Source of the DNA: Streptomyces davaonensis JCM 4913
Lineage (GTDB): Bacteria; Actinomycetota; Actinomycetes; Streptomycetales; Streptomycetaceae
Length of the DNA stretch: 64,000 bases
NCBI RefSeq assembly: GCF_000349325.1
Contig: NC_020504.1
Span: 5,056,053-5,120,052 of the forward strand
Reading direction: 5' to 3'
Position 1 is the first letter of the stretch; the number at the start of each line of letters is the position of its first letter. Both the position numbers and the translations under genes were made by a program. The notes below the pieces were generated by a model that was given only the letters and a program-made list of their open reading frames with translations, was not told the DNA's origin and did not search any database. Below, one piece after another: positions 7,913 to 16,160 of the stretch.

Positions 7913-10285
7913 TCAACGGTCCACTCTCTCACCCGTGCCGGACGGGTCGGCGTTTTCCGCTGGGGTGTCCGGTGTCGGGTCACTCGGCTGCTCCGGGGCG
8001 TCCGCGCCGGTGCCGGACCCGGATTCCTGTGCGGGACGCTCATCGGGGTCCTCGGGGTTCTCCGGGGCGTCCGCGGCCTCGTCGGAGGTGTCGGGACCGT
8101 TCTCGTCGGCTTTCCGGGCGGCGCGCTTGCGCTGCGTGTACATCCGGAATCCCGCGAGGACGAGGAGGAGGAAGCCGCCGCCGATGACCAGCATCACCGT
8201 GGCGGTGAACTCGGTGACCTTCACATCGAACCGCACCGGGTCGCCGTACTTCTGCCCGTCCTCCGTGTAGAGCTGGGCGATCACCTTGGCCTGGCCGTTG
8301 GCCTCGGCGGAGGTGGTGAACTTCACCGTCTGGCTGTGCCCGCCGGAGACCGCGACCGGCTGCTCCTCGTAGGCGTAGCCGCCGATCTTCAGGCGCCTCG
8401 GGCTCGTCGAGGTGAGCCGCAGCACCAGGTTGTCGACGCCCTGCACCAGGTTGTTCTGCACGGTGACGGGGATCGTGGCGCTGCGGCCGGAGAGCTTGGT
8501 CTCGGACTTCTCGATCAGGGAGACCTGGTCGGCCAGGGACTCCAGGTAGGTCTCCACGCCGTTGCGGTACACGGCCGCCTCGGTGGCCTGGCCGCGCCAG
8601 GACGTGGACATCCCGCGGTTCATGGCCCGGCCGAAGGGGGTCACGACCCGGGACTCGTCGCTGAGGATGACCTTGAACTTGCCGAGCTTGGTCTGGGTGG
8701 CCGCGATCTGCTCGAAGGCGGACCGCTTCAGCTCCTGCTTGCGCAGCGCGGAGGGGTAGGTGGAGCCCGAGGGGACCTTGGTGGTGGCGCCGGGGTCGGG
8801 CTTGGCCGTGGCGGTGGTCGTGAGGTCCTGGGACTGGGTCCAGCCGCCGTCCTGAAGGGCCGTGACCGCCTCCGCCAGCGCGCGGGCCTGGCCGGCCGTC
8901 GGCATGCGCTGCGGGGCGACGACGATGCTGCGCTGGTCGTCCGTCTGGAGGTTCAGTGCCAGGCTCTGCGCCAGGAACCGCTGTACGGCGAGCGTCGAGG
9001 TGGACGCCCTGGTCATGTCGCCCTGGAACGCTGTGGACAGCCGCGCGTCCGCGACCACCGCCGTGGTGCCGCCGCCGATGGGGCGGGCCGCGGAGGGCGT
9101 GTAGGTCAGGCCGCCGGTCTCTTCCAGGCTGTCGCTGCGCGCGAGGACCTTGTCGGCGCCGGCCGAGGTGGCCACCTTGACGATCGACGGGTCCACGGCG
9201 CCCTCGACCGGCCAGGCGAAGTCGGTGGTCGGCTTCACGTGCAGGATCGACTCGACGGTGTCGGCGGCGACGTCGGTCGCCTCCTTGAGGTGTCCCAGCG
9301 AGCCGGTGACGGCCGTGCCGTTGTGGGCGAGGGAGGCCAGGTCGGGGTCGGCGAAGGGCAGCGCGACGACCTCGTTGTCCGCCACCGCGTCCTGGAGCCG
9401 GGCGAGCCACCTTCTGGCGAGCTCCTGGTCGGCACGGGTACCGGCGGTGGTCGTGGTGCCGTCCTCGGACTGGACGCGGTAGCTGCGGGTCATCGCGTCG
9501 ACGGAGGCCAGCAGGTCCGGGTCGACGACCCAGGTGATGTCGAGGTCCTTGCCGAGGGAGACCATCTGCTCCAGGCGGCCGCCCGGCCCGATCTCCTCAA
9601 TGAGGTCGTTGTCACGGAAGACGGGCGTCTGCGACTCGTTGGATCCGGTCTGCGCCGTCATGTGGACGGTGGAGATCAGCGGCCACAGCACGGTCGTCCT
9701 GGTCTTGGTGTCGGCCCCGTCGGGCTGGTACGGCAGGAAGGTCCGCTCGACGCCCAGCACCTGCGGCCACGACTGCGTGGACGTCTCGCCGGTCAGGGAG
9801 ACCGCGATCTGGTAGATGCCGTTCCCGCCGAGCTCCAGCTCGTCGACGGGGACGGAGATGCTGAAGGGCTGCGCGACGCCCGGGGTGAGCTTGGCGAACT
9901 TCTTGAGGTACTTCCCGCCGAGCGGAAGCCCGTCGGTGCCGGGCTGGTAGCCGGTGGCCTTGGCGGCGGTGTCGATACCGGAGCGGGTGGTCAGCTCCTG
10001 GCCCACGCGCAGGTCCACCTGGGCGTCGGTGACCGCCTGCTTGCCCTTGTTCGTCACCGTGCCGGACACGGTCAGGGTGTCGTCGTCGGTGGGGACGCTC
10101 GGGGTGAGGGAGTTCACGGAGACGGCGACCGTCTCGTCGGTGTCGGCGGCCTGGGCCGGGGACGCGGCGGGCAGCTGGAGCAGCCCCGCCAGCAGGGGCG
10201 CACCGGCGAGCAGTGCCCCGGTGCGCCGCAGCCACCGGCGGGCAGGTGAGGGACTCATCCCCTGGAAGTCTGCCGCCTCGGCCAC
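7913..10285 (-). CDS. DUF6049 family exported membrane protein
   Basis: A 790-residue protein with a signal peptide (Arg-rich start, hydrophobic core LLAGAPLLAGLLQL, cleavage near AQAAD at about residue 46), a very large extracellular region, one C-terminal transmembrane segment (about 695-715, VMLVIGGGFLLLVLAGF) and a short basic then acidic cytosolic tail. The family is conserved next to murJ across actinobacteria (Rv3909 in M. tuberculosis); its biochemical role is not known to me. An envelope function is inferred from topology and neighbours. The start may also be the ATG at 10258; neither start has a strong ribosome binding site. Confidence 0.85.
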   Translation of the reverse strand: MAEAADFQGMSPSPARRWLRRTGALLAGAPLLAGLLQLPAASPAQAADTDETVAVSVNSLTPSVPTDDDTLTVSGTVTNKGKQAVTDAQVDLRVGQELTTRSGIDTAAKATGYQPGTDGLPLGGKYLKKFAKLTPGVAQPFSISVPVDELELGGNGIYQIAVSLTGETSTQSWPQVLGVERTFLPYQPDGADTKTRTTVLWPLISTVHMTAQTGSNESQTPVFRDNDLIEEIGPGGRLEQMVSLGKDLDITWVVDPDLLASVDAMTRSYRVQSEDGTTTTAGTRADQELARRWLARLQDAVADNEVVALPFADPDLASLAHNGTAVTGSLGHLKEATDVAADTVESILHVKPTTDFAWPVEGAVDPSIVKVATSAGADKVLARSDSLEETGGLTYTPSAARPIGGGTTAVVADARLSTAFQGDMTRASTSTLAVQRFLAQSLALNLQTDDQRSIVVAPQRMPTAGQARALAEAVTALQDGGWTQSQDLTTTATAKPDPGATTKVPSGSTYPSALRKQELKRSAFEQIAATQTKLGKFKVILSDESRVVTPFGRAMNRGMSTSWRGQATEAAVYRNGVETYLESLADQVSLIEKSETKLSGRSATIPVTVQNNLVQGVDNLVLRLTSTSPRRLKIGGYAYEEQPVAVSGGHSQTVKFTTSAEANGQAKVIAQLYTEDGQKYGDPVRFDVKVTEFTATVMLVIGGGFLLLVLAGFRMYTQRKRAARKADENGPDTSDEAADAPENPEDPDERPAQESGSGTGADAPEQPSDPTPDTPAENADPSGTGERVDR

Positions 10286-10497
10286 GCGCTCGCCCGTCCC
10301 TCGTCGTCGTCAGTGGTCGTCGGAATGTGCGTCCACGCATGGTAACGATGCGCGCTGAGGGGAAGTGCCGCGGACTGCGTCACAAGATCGGCTCACGCTG
10401 TCGGGCTGTCCTGTATGTGCCCGTATAAAGGAGACTGGATCTGTGTGCATTTAATGGAGGCGCTGGGGGCCGTTCCGGCCACGTACCCTCTTTTGTT

Positions 10498-11943
10498 GTG
10501 CCGAACGCCAACGAAGACAACCTCAGTGTCCTGAGCCAGGTGCAGCATCGCGCGGTGAGTGAACTGCTGCGGGTCGCGCCGGTCGCCGATGACCTCGCCC
10601 GCCGTTTCCAGGAGGCCGGGTTCTCACTCGCCCTGGTCGGCGGGTCGGTCCGGGACGCGTTGCTCGGCCGGCTCGGCAGCGACCTGGACTTCACGACCGA
10701 CGCCCGCCCCGAGGACGTGCTGAAGATCGTGCGCCCGTGGGCGGACGCCGTCTGGGAGGTCGGGATCGCCTTCGGCACGGTCGGCGCGCAGAAGGACGGC
10801 TACCAGATCGAGGTGACCACCTACCGGTCGGAGGCGTACGACCGCACCTCGCGCAAGCCGGAGGTGTCGTACGGCGACTCCATCGAGGAGGATCTGGTCC
10901 GTCGGGACTTCACGGTGAACGCGATGGCCGTCGCGCTGCCGGAGAAGGAGTTCATCGACCCGCACGGCGGTCTTGAGGACCTCGCGGAGCGGGTGCTGCG
11001 CACTCCTGGCACTCCTGAGGAGTCCTTCTCGGACGACCCCCTGCGGATGATGCGTGCGGCGCGGTTCGCGGCTCAGCTGGACTTCGAGGTGGCCCCCGAG
11101 GTGGTGGCGGCCATGACGGAGATGGCGGCGCGGATCGAGATCGTCTCGGCGGAGCGGGTGCAGGGCGAGCTGAACAAGCTGATCCTTTCCGGCAACCCCC
11201 GCAAGGGCCTGACGCTGCTCGTCGACACCGGTCTCGGTGAGCGGGTGCTGCCCGAGCTGCCGGCCCTGCGGCTGGAGAGTGACGAGCACCACCGGCACAA
11301 GGACGTCTACGAGCACACGCTGATCGTCCTGGAGCAGGCGATGGCGCTGGAGGAGTACGGGCCCGACCTGACGCTTCGGCTGGCCGCGCTGCTGCACGAC
11401 ATCGGCAAGCCGCGCACCCGGCGCTTCGAGAAGGACGGGCGGGTCTCGTTCCACCACCACGAGGTGGTCGGCGCGAAGATGACGAAGAAGCGCATGACGG
11501 CGCTCAAGTACTCCAACGAGCTCGTGAAGGACGTCTCACGCCTCGTCGAACTCCACCTGCGCTTCCACGGCTACGGCACCGGCGAGTGGACGGACTCCGC
11601 GGTCCGCCGCTACGTCCGCGACGCGGGCCCGCTGCTCGACCGGCTGCACAAGCTGACCCGCTCCGACTGCACGACCCGCAACAAGCGCAAGGCGGCCGCC
11701 CTCTCCCGGGCCTACGACGGCCTGGAGGAGCGCATCGCCCAGCTCCAGGAGCAGGAGGAGCTGGACTCCATCCGCCCCGACCTCGACGGCAACGACATCA
11801 TGCAGATCCTCGGCGTCAGCCCCGGGCCTGTCGTCGGTCGTGCCTACAAACACATGCTGGAACTCCGCCTGGAGCACGGCCCGATGGAACACGACGCGGC
11901 GGTGACGGCCCTCAAGGAGTGGTGGGCCGAGCAGGAGAGCTGA
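10498..11943 (+). CDS. pcnA: CCA tRNA nucleotidyltransferase / poly(A) polymerase family
   Basis: A 481-residue class II nucleotidyltransferase with the head motif LVGGSVRDALLGRLGSDLDF (GG, then the metal-binding DxD) at about residues 43-62, the RRDFTVNAMA motif near 137, and a C-terminal HD phosphohydrolase domain (HDIGKPRTRRF near 300). It adds CCA to tRNA or tails RNA; sequence alone does not decide between these. It diverges from the DUF6049 gene. No ribosome binding site precedes the GTG, but TACCCT (10484-10489) ends 8 bp before it, so the mRNA is probably leaderless. The Nudix gene found beside it in mycobacteria is absent. Confidence 0.93.
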   Translation: MPNANEDNLSVLSQVQHRAVSELLRVAPVADDLARRFQEAGFSLALVGGSVRDALLGRLGSDLDFTTDARPEDVLKIVRPWADAVWEVGIAFGTVGAQKDGYQIEVTTYRSEAYDRTSRKPEVSYGDSIEEDLVRRDFTVNAMAVALPEKEFIDPHGGLEDLAERVLRTPGTPEESFSDDPLRMMRAARFAAQLDFEVAPEVVAAMTEMAARIEIVSAERVQGELNKLILSGNPRKGLTLLVDTGLGERVLPELPALRLESDEHHRHKDVYEHTLIVLEQAMALEEYGPDLTLRLAALLHDIGKPRTRRFEKDGRVSFHHHEVVGAKMTKKRMTALKYSNELVKDVSRLVELHLRFHGYGTGEWTDSAVRRYVRDAGPLLDRLHKLTRSDCTTRNKRKAAALSRAYDGLEERIAQLQEQEELDSIRPDLDGNDIMQILGVSPGPVVGRAYKHMLELRLEHGPMEHDAAVTALKEWWAEQES

Positions 11944-11955
11944 GGATGCGAAACG

Positions 11956-11983
11956 GGGTCATGTTTCACGTGAAACATGACCC
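11956..11983. terminator. 28-bp palindrome carrying parS, downstream of pcnA
   Basis: A perfect 28-bp inverted repeat centred on a parS site, 13 bp after the pcnA stop: GGGTCAT arms flank GTTTCACGTGAAAC and return as ATGACCC. As RNA it would fold into a 14-bp stem, so it can act as a terminator as well as a ParB site. Confidence 0.7.
11963..11976. other. parS centromere site
   Basis: Perfect GTTTCACGTGAAAC, the first of two copies 42 bp apart between the convergent pcnA gene and a small membrane protein gene. Confidence 0.95.
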
Positions 11984-11996
11984 TGGGCATACGAGA

Positions 11997-12026
11997 GGGG
12001 CGGTGTTTCACGTGAAACACCGCCCC
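11997..12026. terminator. 30-bp palindrome carrying parS
   Basis: A perfect 30-bp inverted repeat (GGGGCGGT arm, parS core, ACCGCCCC arm) placed 20 bp after the stop of the convergent small membrane protein gene. It can end transcription from that side. It pairs with the similar 28-bp palindrome 13 bp away. Confidence 0.7.
12005..12018. other. parS centromere site
   Basis: Perfect GTTTCACGTGAAAC, second copy of a closely spaced pair, at the centre of a 30-bp palindrome. Confidence 0.95.
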
Positions 12027-12045
12027 CTCCGCGTTACTGCGACTG

Positions 12046-12516
12046 CTACTTGACTTCCTTCAGGCAGAGGACCACCTCGTGGCTGCTGTCGCCCGTCTGG
12101 TAGTACGCCACCTCGGTCTCCTTGACCGCGTTGCACTTGTCGGTGTCGCTGGTGTCGTCGAACTTGCCGACCACCTCGAACTCGGCGTCACTGGACGAGC
12201 AGTCGACCGTCTTGAGGTCCGGGCTGGTCTGCGTCCCCTCGTTGTGCAGGCAGTTGCCCACGGACGTGGTCTCTGCATCGCTTTGCCCGAAGAACCACTT
12301 GCCGCCGGCTATGAGGATCGCGACGACGATGAAGCCCGCGATGCGCAGGACCTTCTTGTTGAAGCGCCGGGCCGGAGGGGTCGGCGGGACCGGGGCGTAC
12401 GGGGCAGCGCCCTGCTGCGGGAAGCCGGGCTGCTGCGGAGCCTGGCCCTGAGGCTGGGCGTACGGGTTCTGGCCCTGCTGAGCGAACGGGTTCTGGCCCT
12501 GGGGCGGAGTGGACAC
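12046..12516 (-). CDS. Small single-pass membrane protein, Pro/Gln-rich N-terminus
   Basis: 156 residues: a cytosolic N-terminus made of imperfect QGQNPFAQ / QGQNPYAQ repeats and Pro-rich sequence, one transmembrane helix (about 55-75, IAGFIVVAILIAGGKWFF) and an outer domain of about 80 residues with four cysteines (NCLHN, VDCSS, DKCNA, LCLKE) that could form two disulfides. It resembles LppU-like actinobacterial proteins of unknown role. The GTG start at 12516 follows AGGGGGA. A DNA-damage-type promoter motif lies about 65 bp upstream. No function can be assigned. Confidence 0.75.
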   Translation of the reverse strand: MSTPPQGQNPFAQQGQNPYAQPQGQAPQQPGFPQQGAAPYAPVPPTPPARRFNKKVLRIAGFIVVAILIAGGKWFFGQSDAETTSVGNCLHNEGTQTSPDLKTVDCSSSDAEFEVVGKFDDTSDTDKCNAVKETEVAYYQTGDSSHEVVLCLKEVK

Positions 12517-12580
12517 TTGGGGGTCCCCCTAGAAAGAACATGGGTGGGTGACGCGAGCGGTGCGCGCGTAAGACCCACGT

Positions 12581-12603
12581 AAGTTATCGGGCCCCACTGA
12601 CAC
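12581..12603 (-). promoter_or_regulatory. PafBC-type (RecA-NDp) promoter motif
   Basis: Minus strand GTGTCAGTG (12603-12595), 8 bases, TAACTT (12586-12581). This fits the actinobacterial RecA-independent DNA-damage promoter tTGTCRgtg-N8-TAnnnT with one change at the least conserved first base. The start would lie near 12575, giving a leader of about 58 bases before the gene at 12516. Confidence 0.55.
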
Positions 12604-12643
12604 ACCAGAAGTCAGGAGGGGCTCTGTGGCACTGATGTGACAC

Positions 12644-13906
12644 TTATCGGCGCTCAAAGCGGGCCATAGCTACAGCAACCGCTCCGTAGATAACGGCGAC
12701 TGTTACCACCAGCGGCGCCGAACGGCCGTCAGGAGGCAGCATCAGGGCGGCGACTCCGGCCGCGCCGACGAAGGCGACGTTGAACAGGACGTCGTAGAGG
12801 GAGAAGACGCGGCCGCGGTAGCCGTCTTCCACCGAGGACTGGACGATGGTGTCCGTGGCGATCTTCGCGCCCTGGGTGGTCAACCCGAGGACGAACGCCG
12901 CGGCGAGCATGGGCACGGTGGCGAACGGCAGTCCCAGCGCGGGTTCCAGGACAGCCGCGGTCGCGGCGCACACCACGATCCAGCGGCCGGGGCCGAGCCG
13001 CTGCGCCGCCCAGGGGGTCAGCACGGCCGCAGCGAAGAAGCCCGCACCGGAGATGGCCAACGCCAGCCCCAGCAGCGCCAGTCCGTCGTCCGTCGTGGTG
13101 GAGAAGGTGTACCGGCACAGCATCAGCAGCATGACCAGCAGGGCGCCGTAGCAGAAGCGCATCAGGGTCATCGCGCCGAGCGCCCAGGCCGCCTCCCGGC
13201 GTGGCGGGGCGGCCACATGGCGTACTCCCGCCACCAGGTCGCGCGCGGTACCGGAGATCGCCGCACGCAGCCCGGGCCGCACCAACTCCTGGTCGGGGCC
13301 CAGCAGATCCCGTGACATGCGCAGGGACGCCAGCGCGGCGCACAGATACAAGGCCGCGCCGACCAGCACGACGGCCGCGTCGGAGTCCGACACCAGCAGC
13401 CGTACGACGAAGGCGAGACCGCCGCCCACGGTCGCGGCGAGCGTGCCGGCCGTCGGGGACAGGGAGTTGGCCATCACCAGACGTTCCTCGTCGACCACGC
13501 GAGGAAGGGCGGCGGACAGGCCGGAGAGGATGAAGCGGTTGACGGCGGTGACGCACAGGGCGGAGACGTAGAACAGCCAGTCCGGGGTGGGGCTGAGGAT
13601 CAGCACCGCCGTCGCCGCCGCCAACAGGGCGCGCAGCAGGCTGCCGTAGAGGAAGACCTGGCGGCGTTCCCAGCGGTCCAGGAGGACTCCGGCGAAGGGG
13701 CCGACGAGGGAGTACGGCAGGAGCAGGACCGCCATCGCGGAGGCGATCGCGGCGGCCGAGGTCTGCTTCTCGGGGGAGAAGACGACGTAGGTGGCGAGCG
13801 CGACCTGATAGACGCCGTCGGCGCCCTGGGAGAGCAGCCGGAGCGCGAGCAGACGCCTGAAGTTACCGAAGCGCAGCAGGACACGCAGGTCGCGGGCGAC
13901 GGACAT
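12644..13906 (-). CDS. Major facilitator superfamily transporter
   Basis: About 420 residues with roughly twelve hydrophobic segments and the MFS loop motif between helices 2 and 3 (GVLLDRWERRQVFL). It is probably an exporter of the MFS_3/EntS-like type; the substrate is unknown. I chose the ATG at 13906 because GAGG lies about 10 bp upstream; the in-frame GTG at 13921 has none. It lies downstream of ino1 on the same strand, but a strong hairpin separates them, so it is probably its own unit. Confidence 0.85.
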   Translation of the reverse strand: MSVARDLRVLLRFGNFRRLLALRLLSQGADGVYQVALATYVVFSPEKQTSAAAIASAMAVLLLPYSLVGPFAGVLLDRWERRQVFLYGSLLRALLAAATAVLILSPTPDWLFYVSALCVTAVNRFILSGLSAALPRVVDEERLVMANSLSPTAGTLAATVGGGLAFVVRLLVSDSDAAVVLVGAALYLCAALASLRMSRDLLGPDQELVRPGLRAAISGTARDLVAGVRHVAAPPRREAAWALGAMTLMRFCYGALLVMLLMLCRYTFSTTTDDGLALLGLALAISGAGFFAAAVLTPWAAQRLGPGRWIVVCAATAAVLEPALGLPFATVPMLAAAFVLGLTTQGAKIATDTIVQSSVEDGYRGRVFSLYDVLFNVAFVGAAGVAALMLPPDGRSAPLVVTVAVIYGAVAVAMARFERR

Positions 13907-13927
13907 GGGGCTCAGCCTCACATACGG

Positions 13928-13962
13928 GAAGGCCCCCGGGCCGTACGACCCGGGGACCCTTC
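13928..13962. terminator. Strong hairpin downstream of ino1
   Basis: Inverted repeat CCCCGGG (13934-13940) against CCCGGGG (13949-13955) with an 8-base loop, extended by GAAGG/CCTTC arms after a small internal loop. It lies 32 bp after the ino1 stop and just ahead of the MFS gene. Confidence 0.75.
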
Positions 13963-13994
13963 TCGGCTCTGGCAGGAGCAGACTTGCGTGGCGC

Positions 13995-15077
13995 TTAGCG
14001 CTCGACCTCGCCCTTGATGAACTTCTCGACGTTCTCGAAGGCCTCGTCGTCGAAGTACTGCACCGGCGGGGACTTCATGAAGTACGAGGAAGCCGACAGG
14101 ATCGGGCCGCCGATGCCGCGGTCCTTGGCGATCTTCGCAGCGCGCAGGGCGTCGATGATGACACCCGCGGAGTTCGGGGAGTCCCAGACCTCGAGCTTGT
14201 ACTCCAGGTTCAGCGGGACGTCACCGAACGCGCGACCCTCCAGGCGGACGTAGGCCCACTTGCGGTCGTCGAGCCACGCCACGTAGTCGGACGGGCCGAT
14301 GTGGACGTTCTTCTCGCCGAGGTCCCGGTCGGGGATCTGCGAGGTGACGGCCTGCGTCTTGGAGATCTTCTTGGACTCGAGGCGGTCACGCTCGAGCATG
14401 TTCTTGAAGTCCATGTTGCCGCCGACGTTCAGCTGCATCGTGCGCTCCAGGCGCACGCCACGGTCCTCGAACAGCTTCGCCATGACGCGGTGCGTGATGG
14501 TGGCGCCGACCTGCGACTTGATGTCGTCACCGACGATCGGGACGCCCGCCTCGGTGAACTTGTCCGCCCACTCCTTGGTGCCGGCGATGAAGACCGGGAG
14601 GGCGTTGACGAAGGCGACCTTGGCGTCGATGGCGCACTGGGCGTAGAACTTCGCCGCGTCCTCGGAGCCGACGGGCAGGTAGCAGACGAGAACGTCGACC
14701 TGCTTGTCCTTGAGGATCTGGACGACGTCGACCGGCTCCTCGGCGGACTCCTCGATGGTCTGGCGGTAGTACTTGCCGAGACCGTCGAGGGTGTGGCCGC
14801 GCTGGACGGTCACGCCGGAGTTCGGCACGTCGCAGATCTTGATGGTGTTGTTCTCGGAGGCGCCGATGGCGTCCGCGAGGTCGAGGCCGACCTTCTTCGC
14901 GTCGACGTCGAAGGCCGCGACGAACTCCACGTCACCGACGTGGTAGTCGCCGAACTGCACGTGCATCAGGCCCGGGACCTTGGACGCCGGGTCGGCGTCC
15001 TTGTAGTACTCGACGCCCTGCACCAGCGACGCGGCGCAGTTGCCCACGCCAACGATGGCTACGCGAACCGAACCCAT
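13995..15077 (-). CDS. ino1: Inositol-1-phosphate synthase
   Basis: A 360-residue NAD-dependent myo-inositol-1-phosphate synthase of the short actinobacterial type. The NAD motif [13 protein letters not shown] is at residues 7-19 and the typical [32 protein letters not shown] and [15 protein letters not shown] segments follow. It converts glucose 6-phosphate to inositol 1-phosphate, the first step to mycothiol and phosphatidylinositol. The ATG at 15077 has GGAGC upstream. The PadR gene lies 44 bp upstream on the same strand, so the two are probably co-transcribed and PadR-controlled. Confidence 0.96.
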   Translation of the reverse strand: MGSVRVAIVGVGNCAASLVQGVEYYKDADPASKVPGLMHVQFGDYHVGDVEFVAAFDVDAKKVGLDLADAIGASENNTIKICDVPNSGVTVQRGHTLDGLGKYYRQTIEESAEEPVDVVQILKDKQVDVLVCYLPVGSEDAAKFYAQCAIDAKVAFVNALPVFIAGTKEWADKFTEAGVPIVGDDIKSQVGATITHRVMAKLFEDRGVRLERTMQLNVGGNMDFKNMLERDRLESKKISKTQAVTSQIPDRDLGEKNVHIGPSDYVAWLDDRKWAYVRLEGRAFGDVPLNLEYKLEVWDSPNSAGVIIDALRAAKIAKDRGIGGPILSASSYFMKSPPVQYFDDEAFENVEKFIKGEVER

Positions 15078-15121
15078 TCCGGTTGCTCCCTGTGTGTACG
15101 AGTGAGGCCCCAAGTGGGCTC

Positions 15122-15805
15122 TCACGTGGCGGTGTCGTCGGGCGAATCCGTCCCGGGGTCGTCCCCGGGACGGGGCAGACCGCCCGTCGCTCCAGATGTG
15201 GTGTCCTGCTGAGCGGGTCCCCCGGTGGCGGACCCCTTGAGGTCCCTCCCGGCCCGCTCGCTCTCGATGAGCTCGTTCAGCCAGCGCACTTCGCGCTCCA
15301 CGGACTCCATCCCGTGGCGCTGGAGCTCAAGCGTGTAGTCGTCGAGGCGCTCCCGGGTGCGCGCCAGCGAGGCGCGCATCTTCTCCAGCCGCTCCTCCAA
15401 GCGGCTGCGCCGGCCCTCCAGCACGCGCATGCGGACATCGCGCGAGGTCTGCCCGAAGAAGGCGAACCGGGCGGCGAAGTGCTCGTCCTCGTACGCGTCG
15501 GGCCCGGTCTGGGAGAGCAGGTCCTCGAAGTGCTCCTTACCTTCCGCCGTCAACCGGTAGACGATCTTGGCGCGGCGGCCGGCGAGGGACGCTGCGAGGG
15601 CGTCCTCGGGGGCGTTCCCCGGCTCTTCGATCAACCAGCCGTTGGCGACCAGCGTCTTGAGGCAGGGGTAGAGCGTGCCGTAGCTGAACGCACGGAACAC
15701 TCCCAGTGACGTATTGAGTCGTTTGCGCAGCTCATAGCCGTGCATCGGGGACTCGCGGAGCAGGCCGAGTACGGCGAACTCAAGGATCCCGGAACGCCGG
15801 CTCAT
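15122..15805 (-). CDS. PadR family transcriptional regulator
   Basis: 227 residues: N-terminal PadR winged helix ([22 protein letters not shown] at the start, [12 protein letters not shown] recognition region) and a long C-terminal coiled-coil dimerisation part (about 115-185). The ATG at 15805 follows GAGGAGG. A 23-bp palindrome sits 29 bp upstream of the start, so the gene very likely represses itself and, through read-through, ino1 downstream. The effector is unknown. Confidence 0.93.
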   Translation of the reverse strand: MSRRSGILEFAVLGLLRESPMHGYELRKRLNTSLGVFRAFSYGTLYPCLKTLVANGWLIEEPGNAPEDALAASLAGRRAKIVYRLTAEGKEHFEDLLSQTGPDAYEDEHFAARFAFFGQTSRDVRMRVLEGRRSRLEERLEKMRASLARTRERLDDYTLELQRHGMESVEREVRWLNELIESERAGRDLKGSATGGPAQQDTTSGATGGLPRPGDDPGTDSPDDTAT

Positions 15806-15833
15806 CCTCTCGCCTCCTCGCCTTATCTCGCGC

Positions 15834-15856
15834 TGATGTATCGACTCGATACATCA
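15834..15856. promoter_or_regulatory. PadR operator
   Basis: Perfect inverted repeat of 11 bp arms around one base: TGATGTATCGA-C-TCGATACATCA. It contains the ATGTAT...ATACAT pattern typical of PadR operators and overlaps the expected promoter of padR-ino1. Confidence 0.8.
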
Positions 15857-16160
15857 AGACGATAGAACGGCCTTCCGCATGCGACAAGAGGGAGGATGGT
15901 GAACGGGATCACATCACTGATTCATGGGATGCGAGTTGCCCGATTTGGGGTGAAGTTCAGGGCTCGGCGGGTTTTGGCGGTGCGTAGTCTGTGCGCCATG
16001 CACACCACCGGGAACCAAGCGACGCGTGGGGGCGTCGTCGTCCTCGGTGCAGTACGGGTGAATGCGGAACCGACCGCATCCGTACTTCGGGGGGACCGGA
16101 AACTTGCCGCCGTTTCCAGGCGCGTCACACGGGTGCGCCTGCCCGAGGAGTAGTCGTTCC
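15857..16160. other. Intergenic region between padR and the PBP gene
   Basis: About 300 bp with no gene that I can support. It holds the upstream side of the padR promoter and, nearer the PBP gene, an ECF-type promoter candidate at 16011-16036. I see no RNA gene or further repeat. Confidence 0.6.
16011..16036 (+). promoter_or_regulatory. Candidate ECF (sigma-E-like) promoter for the PBP gene
   Basis: GGAAC (16011-16015), 17 bases, CGTC (16033-16036): the general ECF pattern GGAAC-N16/17-CGTC. It would give a leader of about 115 bases to the PBP gene, a plausible cell-envelope stress target. It is one match in GC-rich DNA, so only suggestive. Confidence 0.4.

Noticed and set aside
9233..9245. 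CTTCACGTGCAGG as a possible degenerate parS.
   Set aside because: Only the central CACGTG plus a few bases match; it lies in a coding sequence and has at least three mismatches to the 14-bp consensus.
7718..10249. An 843-codon open frame antisense to the DUF6049 gene, and other long antisense frames such as 538-1830, 16278-18497, 44768-46348 and 55582-58272.
   Set aside because: They are side effects of GC-rich third positions in the real genes; their translations are rich in Arg/Gly/Val without domains, and none has a ribosome binding site or conserved motif.
16066..16087. A second GGAAC box as another ECF promoter of the PBP gene.
   Set aside because: No CGTC-like -10 at 15-18 bp spacing.
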